This document shows, piece after piece, positions 47,549-59,700 of a stretch of DNA of 64,000 nucleotides (its first letter is position 1; every line of letters begins with the position of its first letter). The notes under the pieces are model-generated. The model worked only from the letters and a program-made list of their open reading frames with translations, was not told where the DNA came from and did not search any database. Source of the stretch: Linnemannia schmuckeri (taxonomy: Eukaryota; Mortierellomycota; Mortierellomycetes; Mortierellales; Mortierellaceae); the NCBI GenBank assembly GCA_029449235.1, contig JANATG010000005.1, positions 1,922,001-1,986,000 on the forward strand. Reading direction: 5' to 3'. The position numbers and the translations under genes are program-made.

Positions 47549-49123
47549 ATGGCACTACAGGTTGTACGACCAGTCGATAACCTCGAGCGGTACAATGTCA
47601 CCCGCTCAAACGTTAACATCTACAACAACGTCTCCGTTGGTGTCTCTATCCACTCTCCCGTCACCCTCCCTTCCCATCAACACGATTGGGCTCAACTCCT
47701 CTTGAAGCCCATCACAACCCTCCTCGACCGTCACCCGATCCTTGCGACCGTTATCGGAGACCATCTCACAGGACATCCTGTCTTTTTACGTCTCCAGTCC
47801 ATTGACCTCCTATCCTTGATTGAAGTATACTCTACCTCATTTGATGGTGACGAAGATGATGCGACCACAATTGCGCAGGTGTTGGAAGATGAACACAATA
47901 AGCCGTTTGATCTGGCTGACCAGGCGACGCCGCTTTGGAGACTTGCAATTGTTCCGATCGGACAGGGACAGGACTTGTTCCATTTGATCTATATTTTTCA
48001 TCATGCCATTGGGGATGGTCGGTCTGCCATGGCGCTCACCGAACAACTCGTCGAGCAATTGAACTTCCAACTTCAGTCGACTTCTCCTTCTCCTTCAGCT
48101 TCGTCTACATCCTCCTTCAAGATCCCAATCGTCTCTGATAAGCCTATCCCAGCATCGATTGAATCCCGCATCAACTGTTACCCATCTATGCGATCCCTCC
48201 TCTGGGAAGTCTCTCGAGCCATTTTCTTGCCGGGGTTTATCAAGAAGGCCCTCGAGACCAAGTACTGGGCTGGTGAGATTGATAGCTCTTTGGAGGTGCC
48301 CAACCAGACTGAGGTTGGGTTCTTAAGGTTGACTCAGAGTGAGACGCGGGCGGTGGTTCGTGTGGCCAAGGCTAGGGCGACGACTGTTCAGGCGATCTTA
48401 TATACGGCTTCGATCTTTGCCGTCCGTGCCGTATTCATGTCAGGATCTACGAGGGATGAGAAGGAGAAGGAGGGAAGTGCAGTGATGGAGAGGAAGAGCG
48501 ATGAGGAAACATTGGTATTTGCGACGCCTTGTTCACTCCGCAATCTGATCCCCAACCGAATCGGCGCTGATGAGCAGGGGAACTATGTTTCTGAGATCCT
48601 GCACGACAACATCCGGGTTAAGGACGAATCTGGATTCTGGGCTATGACGGACGCATACCGCAAGGAGGTCGTCGCGGGCACCACCACACCCAGAGGATTA
48701 CAGGATCTATTGGAGCATTTTGGAGCGCTTGCACTCTTATCCAAGAAGGATGGCGGTTGGGAGAACTTTATGACCAGTAAGGTCACAAAAGATCAGCATG
48801 GTCGCAAAGCTAGTGTCAAGCTATCTAACCTTGGTCGTGGCTGGGACACTCCCTCTTCTTTTGGTGCTGCTGGTGCATTGTACACAATCCAGGATGCGGT
48901 ATTTTCACAATCCTCGGGGGTGACAGCTTCGGCGTTAACGATGAGTGCCGCCACAGCCAATGGTAGTCTGTCGATCTCGACTACGTGGCAAAAGGCCGCG
49001 TTCCATGGTCGAGCCCGTGGAGAGACGTTTGTTGCCGAGTTCAAGCGGATTCTACTACTTGTTGCCCTTCAGCATGCTGATACGCCTGAAATCACTTACC
49101 TCGACATCTGCCCTCGACAGTAG
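47549..49123 (+). CDS. Alcohol acetyltransferase-family (HHxxxDG) acyltransferase
   Basis: An intronless ORF of 524 residues. The catalytic motif is HHAIGDG at residues 151-157, within FHLIYIFHHAIGDGRSAMAL, which fits HHxxxDG of CoA-dependent acyltransferases. The N-terminal layout (VRPVDNLERYNVTRSNV; LLDRHPILATVIGD) and HKPFDL-like and PLWRL strings resemble the fungal alcohol acetyltransferase (Atf/AATase, PF07247) group more than NRPS condensation domains. No DFGWG motif of BAHD enzymes is seen. Likely role: O-acetylation of an alcohol or a related acceptor; the substrate cannot be told. No signal peptide. It converges with the F-box gene, leaving 119 bp between stops. Confidence 0.82.
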   Translation: MALQVVRPVDNLERYNVTRSNVNIYNNVSVGVSIHSPVTLPSHQHDWAQLLLKPITTLLDRHPILATVIGDHLTGHPVFLRLQSIDLLSLIEVYSTSFDGDEDDATTIAQVLEDEHNKPFDLADQATPLWRLAIVPIGQGQDLFHLIYIFHHAIGDGRSAMALTEQLVEQLNFQLQSTSPSPSASSTSSFKIPIVSDKPIPASIESRINCYPSMRSLLWEVSRAIFLPGFIKKALETKYWAGEIDSSLEVPNQTEVGFLRLTQSETRAVVRVAKARATTVQAILYTASIFAVRAVFMSGSTRDEKEKEGSAVMERKSDEETLVFATPCSLRNLIPNRIGADEQGNYVSEILHDNIRVKDESGFWAMTDAYRKEVVAGTTTPRGLQDLLEHFGALALLSKKDGGWENFMTSKVTKDQHGRKASVKLSNLGRGWDTPSSFGAAGALYTIQDAVFSQSSGVTASALTMSAATANGSLSISTTWQKAAFHGRARGETFVAEFKRILLLVALQHADTPEITYLDICPRQ

Positions 49124-49242
49124 CATCATCTTCAAATACCTTCTTTTTCACCTCCTTACTATCAAACCACCAACACAAGATACACAACAAATGAAGTGCT
49201 ATTTACTTGAAGTTTTATTTGTTCAAGTCCCGACCTACAAGT

Positions 49243-51534
49243 TCATTGAACAAATAGGGCAATGTTGGGCGATAGTTTGAATCGGAAATTGACGCCGGGT
49301 CGGATCTGCTCAACCGCTGGGACCAGCAACTTGGGATCGTTGACGGCGTGGGTGAGCACGTAACCGATATGGAAGGTTGTCAACCGCGGCCAGAAGGTCT
49401 CGACGCCCTTGTACGCTTCTACTCTGCCATAGTCGTTCTCGTCTTCGCTGTCGTCGCTGTCTTCCTCCTCCTCGCTGTCGCCATTGTTTGACCGTGTTCT
49501 TGTTGCTGTTGTTCGTCGAGAAGAGAGTGATGGCGGTGGTGGAGGGAAGAATCGGTTGCCAAAGTCCGGTTCCTTCCTACGCAAAAACTCGAAATCTTCA
49601 GGGGCTACTGTACCTGGCAACCGAGCGACCTCGACAACAAACTCCTCGAGGTAAACAAGACCCTTTAGTGGCCACAAGTCGTTCCGGTACCGGTATCTTG
49701 GGTTCGTATCAGTCCGTCTACCTCTACGCACCGCCGACGACAATGACGACGAGAGAGATTTGCGGTTTGATTTCTTGGAGGTAGCGCTGGGACAGTCTTT
49801 GACCTGGCCAATCTTGAGCTCTGTACATTTAATCTTGAGCGACATCAGCTGGCCAAATAGTCTATAGGCGCGAACGTGTTGCGTCCAATCTTCCAACGGG
49901 CTCATATCAAAACAACAGTCCAGTCCCCGGAGGGAATGACGACAGGGCCAGATCCGTGGCACGGGACGGTAGGGGTCTAGACGAGGGTAATTGTTTTCAT
50001 CATTCTTGTCGAAGAGAAGGACTAAATCTCGCAAATGTTGTCGTTCGGCGCGTTCACGTTGTCGAGAGTCCTTATCAGATAGATCGTAGAGCCAGAGCGA
50101 TTCGTTAAGGACTACTTGGTAGTCGAAGAGGGGTTGAAAGGATGGATATTTGAGGTGGCCGGTCATGGTGAGAAGATCGGGGACGAGGAGATTCTGCAGG
50201 TGTGGGCAGAGGCAGATTATGCGGTTGACGACTGTCCAGTCTGTATCGTGGGCCCTGCGCCTGCTGACTTCGAGGACTGTGAGCCTGTTCAGGAAGGTGT
50301 GGATCAGATCTGGGAGGAAGGGTGTTTTAAAGACTGGTTGGTAAGGGGAACGAAGTGGGAAAGACATGGGGCCGGGATCTTCGTACGTCATCATGGACAG
50401 GGCCCGCATCTCCGGGAATATCTGTGCTAGCTCGATAAGACGGGTCTCGTTGGGTAGCCTGTAGATGTACTGGAGATCGCTTTGGTACCAGCTCAGATGG
50501 GGGCAGTGGTCTCGAGCCATCTCGGCGAGACGTTTGCTGGCTTCTTGCATGACAGATGCCTCCCATTGCGTGCGGTTTTTGAAGGAGGCGCTGGTCTCGA
50601 TCTGGATAGATTTGAGGACTCGGAGATCAGGACAGGTTTTGATGATCCGTTCTGCTGTCATGAGGGTGTCGATCCAAGGACCGCACAGGATGAGTTGCTG
50701 TAGAGGGTAGCAAGAGGAGTGTGCTTGTCGACCCGTCAGCTCTTCTGCAATACTCGCTTGGTTAGAAACGGTTATTGTGGGTGGTATGATGATTGTAGCG
50801 GTGGTTGTTGTATCTCCTTGAGTGATTTCCACCAAAGGAGTCCACAGGACGACTATCTCGATAGACGTTAGCCTCGGACCATTATCGAGTATTGTAAAGA
50901 TGTTGATAGTTGTATGGGCTCCCCTCAGGAACTCGATCTTTAGAGTCTCCAAAAACTCGAAGCAAGGCTTTAGATCCATCACCATTTTCATTGGATCCAC
51001 CATATCGCCGTAAATGCTCAGGTTCCGGATGCTCTCAAACAATCGACCACCACCACCTTCTCCCTCAACATCGCTCTCGTTCTCATAATTCCTTCTCTGA
51101 ACCGCCAACCGAGCATGCATCGCAGAAACAAACTCATCCCAGAGTCCAGGGTGCCCAAAAAAGCGACTCAGCATCTTGTGAGGATGTCGACTCCCTTCCA
51201 AAACCCAACATTCAAACGTATCGAACTTCCCCTCCGACAATTGGTCCAACAGAGTCTCATGAAAACCCACCCTCGCCTTGACCTCTTTGTCGTTCTTGTT
51301 CTTGTTCTTATTGCTCTTCTTGTTCTTGTTCTTGGAGTCGACAGGGACCCAAGTAGCGGTGCGATGAATCAAATGATTGGAGATGAAGCGCCATTGTCTG
51401 CACACGGGGTTGACGGACTGGCGAAGGGTTGGTTGGCTGAGATGGCTGAAGATGGTGTAAAGGATTTCTGAAGGGAGAAATTTGGATTTGGTTGGGGGTT
51501 GTGGAGGTAGAGGTGTTGTTGTTGTTATTGACAT
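49243..51534 (-). CDS. F-box protein with LRR-like C-terminus
   Basis: An intronless ORF of 763 residues from the ATG at 51534. The F-box is at the start (about residues 18-60: KFLPSEILYTIFSHLSQPTL ... PVCRQWRFIS). A Lys/Asn-rich insert follows (NKNKKSNKNKNKND, from (AAC/AAG) repeats). A long region of irregular leucine-rich repeats comes next, then an acidic segment near the C-terminus (SEEEEDSDDSEDEND). F-box proteins serve as SCF ubiquitin-ligase adaptors; the target is unknown. The frame stays open upstream to 51789, but I prefer 51534 because the F-box normally lies near the N-terminus. Confidence 0.8.
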   Translation of the reverse strand: MSITTTTPLPPQPPTKSKFLPSEILYTIFSHLSQPTLRQSVNPVCRQWRFISNHLIHRTATWVPVDSKNKNKKSNKNKNKNDKEVKARVGFHETLLDQLSEGKFDTFECWVLEGSRHPHKMLSRFFGHPGLWDEFVSAMHARLAVQRRNYENESDVEGEGGGGRLFESIRNLSIYGDMVDPMKMVMDLKPCFEFLETLKIEFLRGAHTTINIFTILDNGPRLTSIEIVVLWTPLVEITQGDTTTTATIIIPPTITVSNQASIAEELTGRQAHSSCYPLQQLILCGPWIDTLMTAERIIKTCPDLRVLKSIQIETSASFKNRTQWEASVMQEASKRLAEMARDHCPHLSWYQSDLQYIYRLPNETRLIELAQIFPEMRALSMMTYEDPGPMSFPLRSPYQPVFKTPFLPDLIHTFLNRLTVLEVSRRRAHDTDWTVVNRIICLCPHLQNLLVPDLLTMTGHLKYPSFQPLFDYQVVLNESLWLYDLSDKDSRQRERAERQHLRDLVLLFDKNDENNYPRLDPYRPVPRIWPCRHSLRGLDCCFDMSPLEDWTQHVRAYRLFGQLMSLKIKCTELKIGQVKDCPSATSKKSNRKSLSSSLSSAVRRGRRTDTNPRYRYRNDLWPLKGLVYLEEFVVEVARLPGTVAPEDFEFLRRKEPDFGNRFFPPPPPSLSSRRTTATRTRSNNGDSEEEEDSDDSEDENDYGRVEAYKGVETFWPRLTTFHIGYVLTHAVNDPKLLVPAVEQIRPGVNFRFKLSPNIALFVQ

Positions 51535-51927
51535 TGTGGCAGGGTGTGAGTTTTGAAGAAGAGTAGAAAATAGGAGCTGATTTTGTTTGATGTGTCGATT
51601 TGGACCTTTTATGTTTGTTTTCACCCCTTGCCAAGCAGACTGCGGCTCAGTTATTGACATGGAGTTGAAAAAGGGCGACTGCGGCGATCTATGCTTGATC
51701 ATTTTGTCAAGTATCAAAAAGGCAAGGTCTGTGTCAGATTCATTGATCAAAAACCTTGGTGTCGGTGGAGACAGTCGCGTTTGATGCATACAGGGCTCAA
51801 ACCAAAAAACGACGCGCTCTCTCTTTCTTTATTGCCCTTTTAACTCTCTCCTTGCTACACGACACTTCACGTCACTCATTCCAAAAACAAACAGATCATC
51901 ACACTTCATTCGTTGCTCATTCACTCC
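51535..51927. other. Divergent promoter between two F-box loci
   Basis: 393 bp separates the intact minus-strand F-box gene from the plus-strand F-box pseudogene. The first part is still open in frame with the F-box gene. No other element is seen. Confidence 0.55.
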
Positions 51928-54609
51928 ATGAACCCTCTCTCGCAACTACCTCTGGAATGCCTTCAACACATTCTCCAAGCCCTCGACGACTCCGACTGTG
52001 TGTCCTCTTTAGCCGTCTTCCTCGCCATGAATAAATACATCGCCTCTGCCACTTTCCCATACATATACCGAGACCCCTTCCGGCACGCCTTTTGCCACAA
52101 AAAGAAGGGAGAAATTGTATCAAAGAGGCCCACAATCAATACATATCACAACGGCAGATGGATTGTCTGTATGCTCCTCGAGTGCCTCCCTCATGCTACT
52201 CTTCCTACAGTACTCTCAATTGGCCTTACAGCCAGTCAGCCCACCAACTCTGACACCGGCGCCGTCACCACTCACGACAACAACGAAGCAGAAGGAATTG
52301 ATACCCTTTACACACCATCACCTCTTGACTATTTTGCTCATATTCGTCACCTCAATCTTGAACCGTGGTTTGTCGAGATAGCGTACTCGTCACTACGAAC
52401 ACTACCACTCAACAGTAAAGAAGTGGATATGTTGTCAGCAAGGAGTTTAAAGACATTGTACAATCGTTTTCCGTCTCGTCAATATATAGTCAAGACTAGA
52501 TAAATACTTCTGGTATGTTTGTCCGCTACATCTCAATCATCTTCCAGCAAGCACGAGGTCCCCTAATATCTTGCGTTTCCAACCCTCGGGCAGCTTCAGT
52601 CCCTCACCATCCACCACACCTTCAGTCTCAGGCATTTTTTGAGCATCGTCGACGGTATGAGGAGTTTGGAGATGGTTCGGGTTCTGTTTCAGGGTATTTC
52701 AAGCGGGCTCATTTCGGATGCGGATGAGACGGTGAGGTGCAACAGGAATGAGGCAGTAGTGCGGGAGTTGGTAGGCTTTGTCCGGGAGCATACACGGCTC
52801 TTTCCAGGTCGCCTCAAGACTGTCCATTGCTTTGATGAGGATATGTTGCAGTGGGAGGAGTACAGCTTTATGTACGACATCTGGATAGAAATCTGTCACG
52901 TCCTGCCACCGCGCGATATGTTAACGCTTCTTGGAAATGGCAATTGGATGCGGTTGATGCCCCATCGTAATTTGATGGATCTCGGTCATGTTCGAATAGT
53001 GGATGGTTTCGAGATGCCGGTGTTGTAGTACAATTGTCTCTGCAACGGATAACCGATTCACCTGCGGTGCCGGACATTGAAGGTCATACAGTTCGAGTTG
53101 TTTCCTGATAGCCACAAGCCCTTCAGATGGGCTGTTCGGAAGAAACGAGCCTTGGAAAAACTAAAGCGTCTCGTAACGACCAGCGGCGGCGGCGGCGGCG
53201 GCGGCGGCGGTAAGAGCCTTCTACCCATTGCACAGGGAGTGGCGGCATCGTCTCAAGGGTCGTCCTACAGGACTCATGGACTTGTACCCCTTGAAGACGT
53301 CGACATCACGAACTTTGATCCTTCACGCACCGACGGTATCGACGATATTGTGTTTGCCTTCAGCCGGACACTGAAAAAGCTCGACGTCTGTGTGATGGAG
53401 CAACATCCATTATATTTACCGGACTCTCTTCATCTCGGACAAGGATGGGCCAGTCTGCCGGTTCTAACGCACTTGATCCTGAGGATTGATATGAACCGTC
53501 TTGTGACCGATCCCGACTTGCTCGCCTAGTGTCCCAGCCTCACCGACATCTCCACCGCCGACTGGACGTGGCGCCACAATTGCAAGGATATTATCCCTTG
53601 CTCGCCCGCCGAACTCGCCAGTCTTCGATCGATGGCTTCGAGTGATTGGAGTGCACCGACTTTCAATCCGGCAACACTTTCCTCAACAACCCAGCTTGCT
53701 CTCCTCAAGCGCACCCTTCAGCAAATCTCGGCCGACTCAGAGGTGTATCGAGGGTTTGTTCCGCCTGTCAACGAGATCTATCAGTCCTGTGGCTTGCTGA
53801 GCGATCCAAATATTCCCAACAACCAGCAAGCGGAGGCAGAGGAAGGATTGGAAACATGAGAAGTTGCAGCAGACGGATCAATGATTTTGCGACCGCAGTG
53901 GACATAGGACTGGCCCCTACCCTATCTGACCCGCCTCATTCTAGAGAGCGAGATCGCGTACCTGTTCCAGCTTAGGATGTTATTTGGGTGCCCTGCCTTG
54001 GAGTCTCTAAAGCTCGAGATCCGGTTGACTATTTGATCGTCGCACACGCGGCTCATCTCCACAGTCGATTTCGTTTTGTTACAACCGTTCGGAAAGTCCC
54101 TCTGTCTACTGTCTCTTCAATCCTTGGAACTCTGTGGAGCATGGGTCGTCAATGAACCCACCCTAGGGCAGTTGTTGATGACAACATTCCCCAGCCTGAC
54201 CCTTTTTACTCTCCAAGAATGGTACTTCAACACTCACAAGAGTCTCTACAGTCTCATCAAGACCAAGACCATCTTTCCAAAAGGATCGCCGAGCAGACGA
54301 CGAAAACTAAGGCGATCGTTGCCTTGCCAAGACATTACCATCAACAGCAACAATGACGGTAATGACGACGGGGTGGAACCCGAGTTTCACGTCAGTACGA
54401 CTACACCCACACGTACGGCGCTGTCCAGACTCGGATGGACTTTTATTGGTGATCCTGACTGTGGCACCAAGGATGAGCATGAGGAGGTTGTGAAGTTGTA
54501 TAATGAGCTTGGGATCAGGGTCTCACATTTCCTTGGGAGCAGTTATTTTGTCCAGTTGTTGTTGATTCAACTCAATAGCGGTGGTGGTTTGTTTGGGTCG
54601 TATGATTAG
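51928..54609 (+). pseudogene. Decayed F-box/LRR gene with eight in-frame stops
   Basis: Starts at an ATG with an F-box-like opening (MNPLSQLPLECLQHILQALD, then SLAVFLAMNKYIASATFPYI). That part reads for 191 codons to TAA 52501. Protein-like sequence then continues in the same overall frame to the last stop at 54607. Internal stops are TAA 52501, TAA 52564, TAG 53026, TAA 53050, TAG 53527, TGA 53857, TAG 53905 and TGA 54034. Continuity is shown by LAFPTLGQLQSLTIHHTFSL, LPVLTHLILRIDMNRLVTDP and LLSLQSLELCGAWVVNEPTL. Between 52502 and 52548 the +1 frame (KYFWYVCPLHLNHLP) looks more protein-like, so compensating indels are possible there. A (GGC)n run at about 53183-53211 would encode polyglycine. 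The 191-residue F-box-only peptide could still be expressed. Confidence 0.75.
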
Positions 54610-55449
54610 ATATATAAAACGTCTGTGCTAATTAATGATATCTTGCAGATAATTGCCTTTTTTCTTCGTGATATTGGAATGTGCACTCTCTTTTCATTAC
54701 TTTTCTTTGTTTTCCTTGCCTTTGGTCAGGGGAAATATGTGTATACTGAAAGGAGAGAAAAGAAGGTCCCGAAAAAAAAAAGGAGAGAGGAGAAGGGAAC
54801 ATGTCCGACCATTGTCAAATCCCAAGACGGGTCGTTGTCATCACCTCAGGCCAAAATGATGGAAGTTTATTTGCGCGATTCCTCAAAATGGAGGTGTCAC
54901 CGGTTGCATTTATTGATTAAAGTATATGAGGACATCCTTTCAAAAACACGATTATTTTGTAAAAAGACAATCTCATTTACACACCGAGCACAGAGATCTG
55001 TCTCTGGAATGCCTTCCAGACATAAGAGGAGCAAAACAGAGCAATCCACAAACTCAACACGTCCTAAGCGAAGAAGCCATACTGGAAAAAAAAAGAAAAC
55101 ATTCTTTTGCGTTTGCATGACATCGCCAATGCTTTTCTTGTGTTTCTGCTTACGATTTATGAAAGCCCTCCATTCAAAAAAAAAAATGAGTTGGCCGCTC
55201 TTCAAAAAAAATAAAATAAAAATTGCCCTCCAGCAACGTCAAAAATAGCACGAGACAATGTTCGCGCGGTACCTGAACGCCACCAACTGTCACTTTCTTT
55301 CGCTTTCGTCCATTTTCGGGTCGCTCAAAAAAAAAAAAAAAAAAAAAAAAAGAGAACAAAAACAATGAAATGTTTCGTATACCAATTTTTTTTCTCTTAC
55401 ATAGTATCTGCACCCACTTGATATTCTTCTCTAACCTCCGCTTCTCAAA
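54610..55449. other. Intergenic between two pseudogenes
   Basis: 840 bp, A-rich, with a long poly-A run near 55327-55351 and shorter A-runs around 54770, 55090, 55180 and 55207. The Phe- and Lys-rich frames are not credible genes. Confidence 0.55.
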
Positions 55450-56316
55450 CTAAACATCCCGATCCGTTGCATTATGTTTATGGATCTTGATCACCAACGG
55501 CCGCCTGCTTCTCAGGTCCTCAACCATCCAAGGGTCTTCCGAGCCAGAGTTCTTGACTGGAGGCAACGAAGACGACGCCAACGACGATGACAATGGCAGG
55601 GAAGCCATCTGCATAGCTGCCAAAATGCATCGATCCACCAGGATAGTCAGATGCGTATCCGTGAACCCTCCATGGATCTAGATCATCAAGTCATCTGGTG
55701 TCAATATGTCGACCGCCAGGTTGATTTTCGGCCATTGTTGGTCGCTCATGGTGCAGTTTAGCACCAGTTCGCATATTCGGATGACGGATGACGGTACGGT
55801 GGTGGTGGTCTCGGTTGTCGCTGGTACTCTTGAGGAATTGCACTTGGCTTCTTGTCCGCAATTTTGGCCGCCTCCGCTCGCGGAGAGAAATACATTGCGC
55901 CTGATCGTCACAAGGATCCAAGATAGCTCATCCTCAACCCGGATGAGCAGATCAATCACACGGAATACTTGAAGCTGTCGAAATAGACCACTGAATACCG
56001 AGATGAAGAGAGACGACTCTTCGACAGACAGAGTGCGTTTTGTTGTGAGAAGACGAGTCGCAGAGTGCTGAATAAAGTGCCTGGCCGCTTCCTGGCAGGA
56101 GATGTCTTCGAACAATCGAATGGTTCCAGTGTAGTTTAGATACAATTCGATTTTGGTATTTTGCAATGTGACGATGCAGTCCTTGAGAACCTTGACGATG
56201 GATGGAAAGATGACCAGGTCCGACTGTGCGCCAAAGTCGATTTCCAAGGTCGCGATGTGGATATCATCCGGGTTTCTCGTTAGGAGCTCTCCGAGGGCCT
56301 CAGCATCTGATGGCGG
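55450..56316 (-). pseudogene. 5'-truncated LRR/F-box-type gene remnant
   Basis: A minus-strand frame is open from 56316, after an in-frame TAG at 56319-56317. It starts SDAEALGELLTRNPDDIHIA and runs to TAG 55680-55678. It then continues in the same frame (LTILVDRCILAAMQMASLPL) to a stop at 55450. The leucine pattern and segments such as RLLTTKRTLSVEESSLFISV suggest the C-terminal LRR-type half of a large protein like the one at the left edge. No ATG or F-box is present. I therefore read it as a truncated, nonsense-interrupted remnant. Confidence 0.6.
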
Positions 56317-56319
56317 CTA

Positions 56320-56722
56320 CTTTCGTTCTGAACGTATTATGCATCATCACCATAGGTGTTTAGCAGTCTATCTTCGCGTTTTATTTTCCTTGTCAGTTTC
56401 TAAAGCAACGAGATGTGATGTAAAGGGGGAGGGGATGTGGGTGTTTATGTACAGGGTGTGTTGAACAAGCGTCATACAATACAAATGAGAAAAAAGAGAA
56501 AAAGTAAACTATACAAGCATAGTGTAGGGGTATCCTGTGTTGAACAGGGAGGGATTACAAAGTAGTAGAAAGAAAACAAGAAAGCAAATGAAACGAAGAA
56601 ATGAATAAAAAGTAAAAGGAGCTGTAGAGAGGAAAGGAATAAATAAGAGGACATTCTTCCTGTATCCTGAACAAGAGGTGAAAGAGGCACATTCTGTTGT
56701 TTCGAATCCAACAGAGATCCCT
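56320..56722. other. Intergenic, 3' flank of MTHFR
   Basis: 403 bp of A/G-rich plus-strand sequence. No gene is recognised. Confidence 0.6.
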
Positions 56723-59700
56723 TTAAGCCTTGACAGCCTCGGCGACAGCAACAGCCTCGACCTGGGGAGCAACAGCCTCCGAAGCCGAGATAGAAACTTC
56801 TTGAAGCTTAGCGACAACAGCTGCCTCAGCCTCAGCTATAACCTGCTGCTGCTGCTGGACGGCAATGACATCCTCCTTGAAAATCTCAAAGATACCCTCC
56901 TTTTCATGGTAGTCGTTGTTGACAATGTTGACCAAGTACCAGGTCTGACCCAATTCGTTCAACAACTCACGAGGCTTGGACTGCTGAGGGTAGCAGCGAG
57001 ACCACTGCTCCCACAGGGCGAATGCCTCATCTTTCCACGCGTCAAAGCTCGACAACTCAACGATCGTGGGCTGGACGACCTCGCGGCCGGGGAAGACTCC
57101 CCAGGTGACGGCATTGGGCTTGCTACCGTTGGTGTTAGTGTGAAGGTCGCCTGCCTTGTTCATAGCGTTGTAGGTAAAGTTAGGGAACTTGCTCATGCGC
57201 TGCTTGAGCTTCTCCAACGTCTCGGGAGATACAAAGAACTCCAGGTAGGCCTATATGTTCAAGACAGTGACCATTGGGACGTTAGCAGATGGTTCAACAT
57301 TCCAATCATATTAAATTGGTGGCAAAGTGAAACACAAAAACTTCTTACTTTTTGGTAGACATAGCCACCCTTAGGCCCCCATCCAAAAACCTTGTCGTCA
57401 CTCTTGGCACCATTGACGGCGGGCTGGGAGTTGATGGTGAGGTATCCGGCCGAGTTGAGTTCAATCAGGCGGTCTTTGATAGTTCCAGACTCCAAGGCCA
57501 GGGCCTGGTCACTCCAGGGCAGAGTCAAAGTCTCGCCGTGACAGTACTTGACAAAGAGTCGACAAATATCCTGCAAGTCGCTGGGGGAGCCCCAGTTCTG
57601 GACTGCCTCATCCGCAGTGTACTTCAAGTACACGCCATAGCGATCCAGATCTCCATAGGCGGGTGAGCGAGAGTCTCCCCAGCGACCGTTGGGGAACTCA
57701 TCCCAGGCATCCGTGCGGCTAATGTACGACTTTGCACGGTTGGCCCAGAAGATGGGGCGGACAGATTCCTCCTTGCGCTTTTCGTCAAAGCTCGAGCGCC
57801 AGGGCATGTTCTTCTTGATGTAGTCTGTCTTGTTGACTAAGCCGGCGCCCTCGAGAATCAACCGAGTGCTACGTTCGAGGTTGAAAGTGTAGTAGTGAAT
57901 GCCGCAAACGCCACCTTCAATCAGCTCCAAAGTCATCTTGATTCCGACCTCCACACCAAACGCACGAATCGCTTGATCATCATTCTATTAGGTGAAGAGA
58001 TAGTAGCGCTAGGTGAGTAATGATGTCTAGCCTTGATTACCCATCGTGGACGTCTCATTTTTTTCCTTTATCTACCCTTTGCTTGTTGATTGTTATCATA
58101 CCTTGATGGGCTCAATGCCATCGAGAATCCACTGGGGCACGCTGACACCGACAATGTTCTTCTTGAAACTGGCATAGGCCTGAATGGGCATAACACCGGG
58201 GATGATAGGGCAGTGAATGCCAGCCTCGCGGCACTGACGGACCCAGTCCAAGAACTTGGGGACATCAAAGAACAACTGGGTAACAATGAAGTCGGCACCA
58301 GCGTCAACCTTCTCCTTAAGAAACTTCAGGTCCTCCTCCATCGTAGCCGACTCGGGGTGCTTCTCAGGGTAACCAGCCACACCAATGCCAAAGTAGTCGC
58401 CATGGGTCTTGCGAATGTAGCGAACCAAGTCGGCGGCATAGTTGAGGCCACCCTCACAGGCAGTCCACTCCGACTGGCCGTGGGGTGGGTCGCCACGCAG
58501 GGCCAAGATGTTTTGGTTGCCACATGCGCGTGCTTCCTGTAATACCAAGGAGCGGTCAATGAAAAAATTGGGGGAATCCAAAAAAAAAAAGAGAGCGTTT
58601 TTGTTTTGGTTAGTATGGTTGCTGCAGGTCATTACATATTGATTGACGGGATTGGGGGAGAGGCTGTGGGATGTGAAGGTATGGGAGGAGTGCGACTGCT
58701 AGTTGTGCCAAGTTCAAGTAGCGAAAGGAGGAGTTGCATTCAGATGCGACTACACTGTAGTGACCATTTAAAATGAGATCTGATTATTGTCCAATGGGAG
58801 CAGCGAATAGGTGCGATGGTGTGACCATGCGACCGCCACAACAATCAAGGTTTTCCGATAGGACAGTCCAATACTGTGCCCATATTACCATAGGGCCATA
58901 TTCCCAACTGGTCATTTCCCAGGCACAACACAACAAAGTCAACAATAAAAAAAGTCTTTCAACTTCAAGGTTCCGTTTGCCCCACCACTCTTGTTGTGTT
59001 TTTCACACTTACACTGAGAGCCTTGTCAATCTTGTCCGTGGGGTTGTTGGTGCAGATCAAGTGCATACAGGTCTCAACACCGTACACTTTCTGGGCATTC
59101 GACACGACCTCAAGAGTCGCAGCTGGGCGGGAACCGCCGGCGCCCCAGGTGATGTCGATGAACTCGGGTCCAAGGTAGCACATTCTCTCGATGCGGTCGT
59201 GCAAGTTAACCATACCCTACAATAATAATAAGATAGTCCATCGTGAAGCAAAGGTGGATTTTAATTAGTGGATTGTTTTTTGTATATGCGAGTTCGTTGG
59301 GTAAATTTGAATTGGTTCACACTAGCACATGCAATAGCGGCAAGCAGGAGCAACAAGTCAGGTAGATCCTGCCTTCCCCATCGATAAGGACAATCTCGTA
59401 TCCTTTCTCCTCACTCCACCGTCGATTGCATTATTTTTCCTGTCACTAGTTAGACCCATTCCTCCCTCCCTCACACTCTCTTTCTCGTTCCCCTTTTCGT
59501 CAATTCATCCGCGTGTGTGCTTGTCTATGTGGAGGAGTGAAGGAATAGGAGGGAGGGGATGGAGGAGATGATGACGAGAGAAAGCGCGATGCGAGAGAGG
59601 GATTATTTTTGTTGTTGTTTATCGCTGTACACATCCCATACTTTTTTCATTCGTCCTTTTCTTTGCTTCTGCCATCCGCGCGTGAAAAATAGAGAAAAAA

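Noticed and set aside
49243..51789. Longer start for the F-box gene at 51789
   Set aside because: The extra 85 residues are not conserved-looking and would push the F-box unusually far inward; ATG 51534 is preferred.
54625..55248. 207-codon plus-strand ORF
   Set aside because: Phe/Lys/Arg-rich, with AAAA-derived lysines and no leader or family features; treated as intergenic.
56678..57358. 226-codon plus-strand ORF
   Set aside because: Antisense to MTHFR exons 4 and 5 and runs through a real intron; composition is a reverse shadow.
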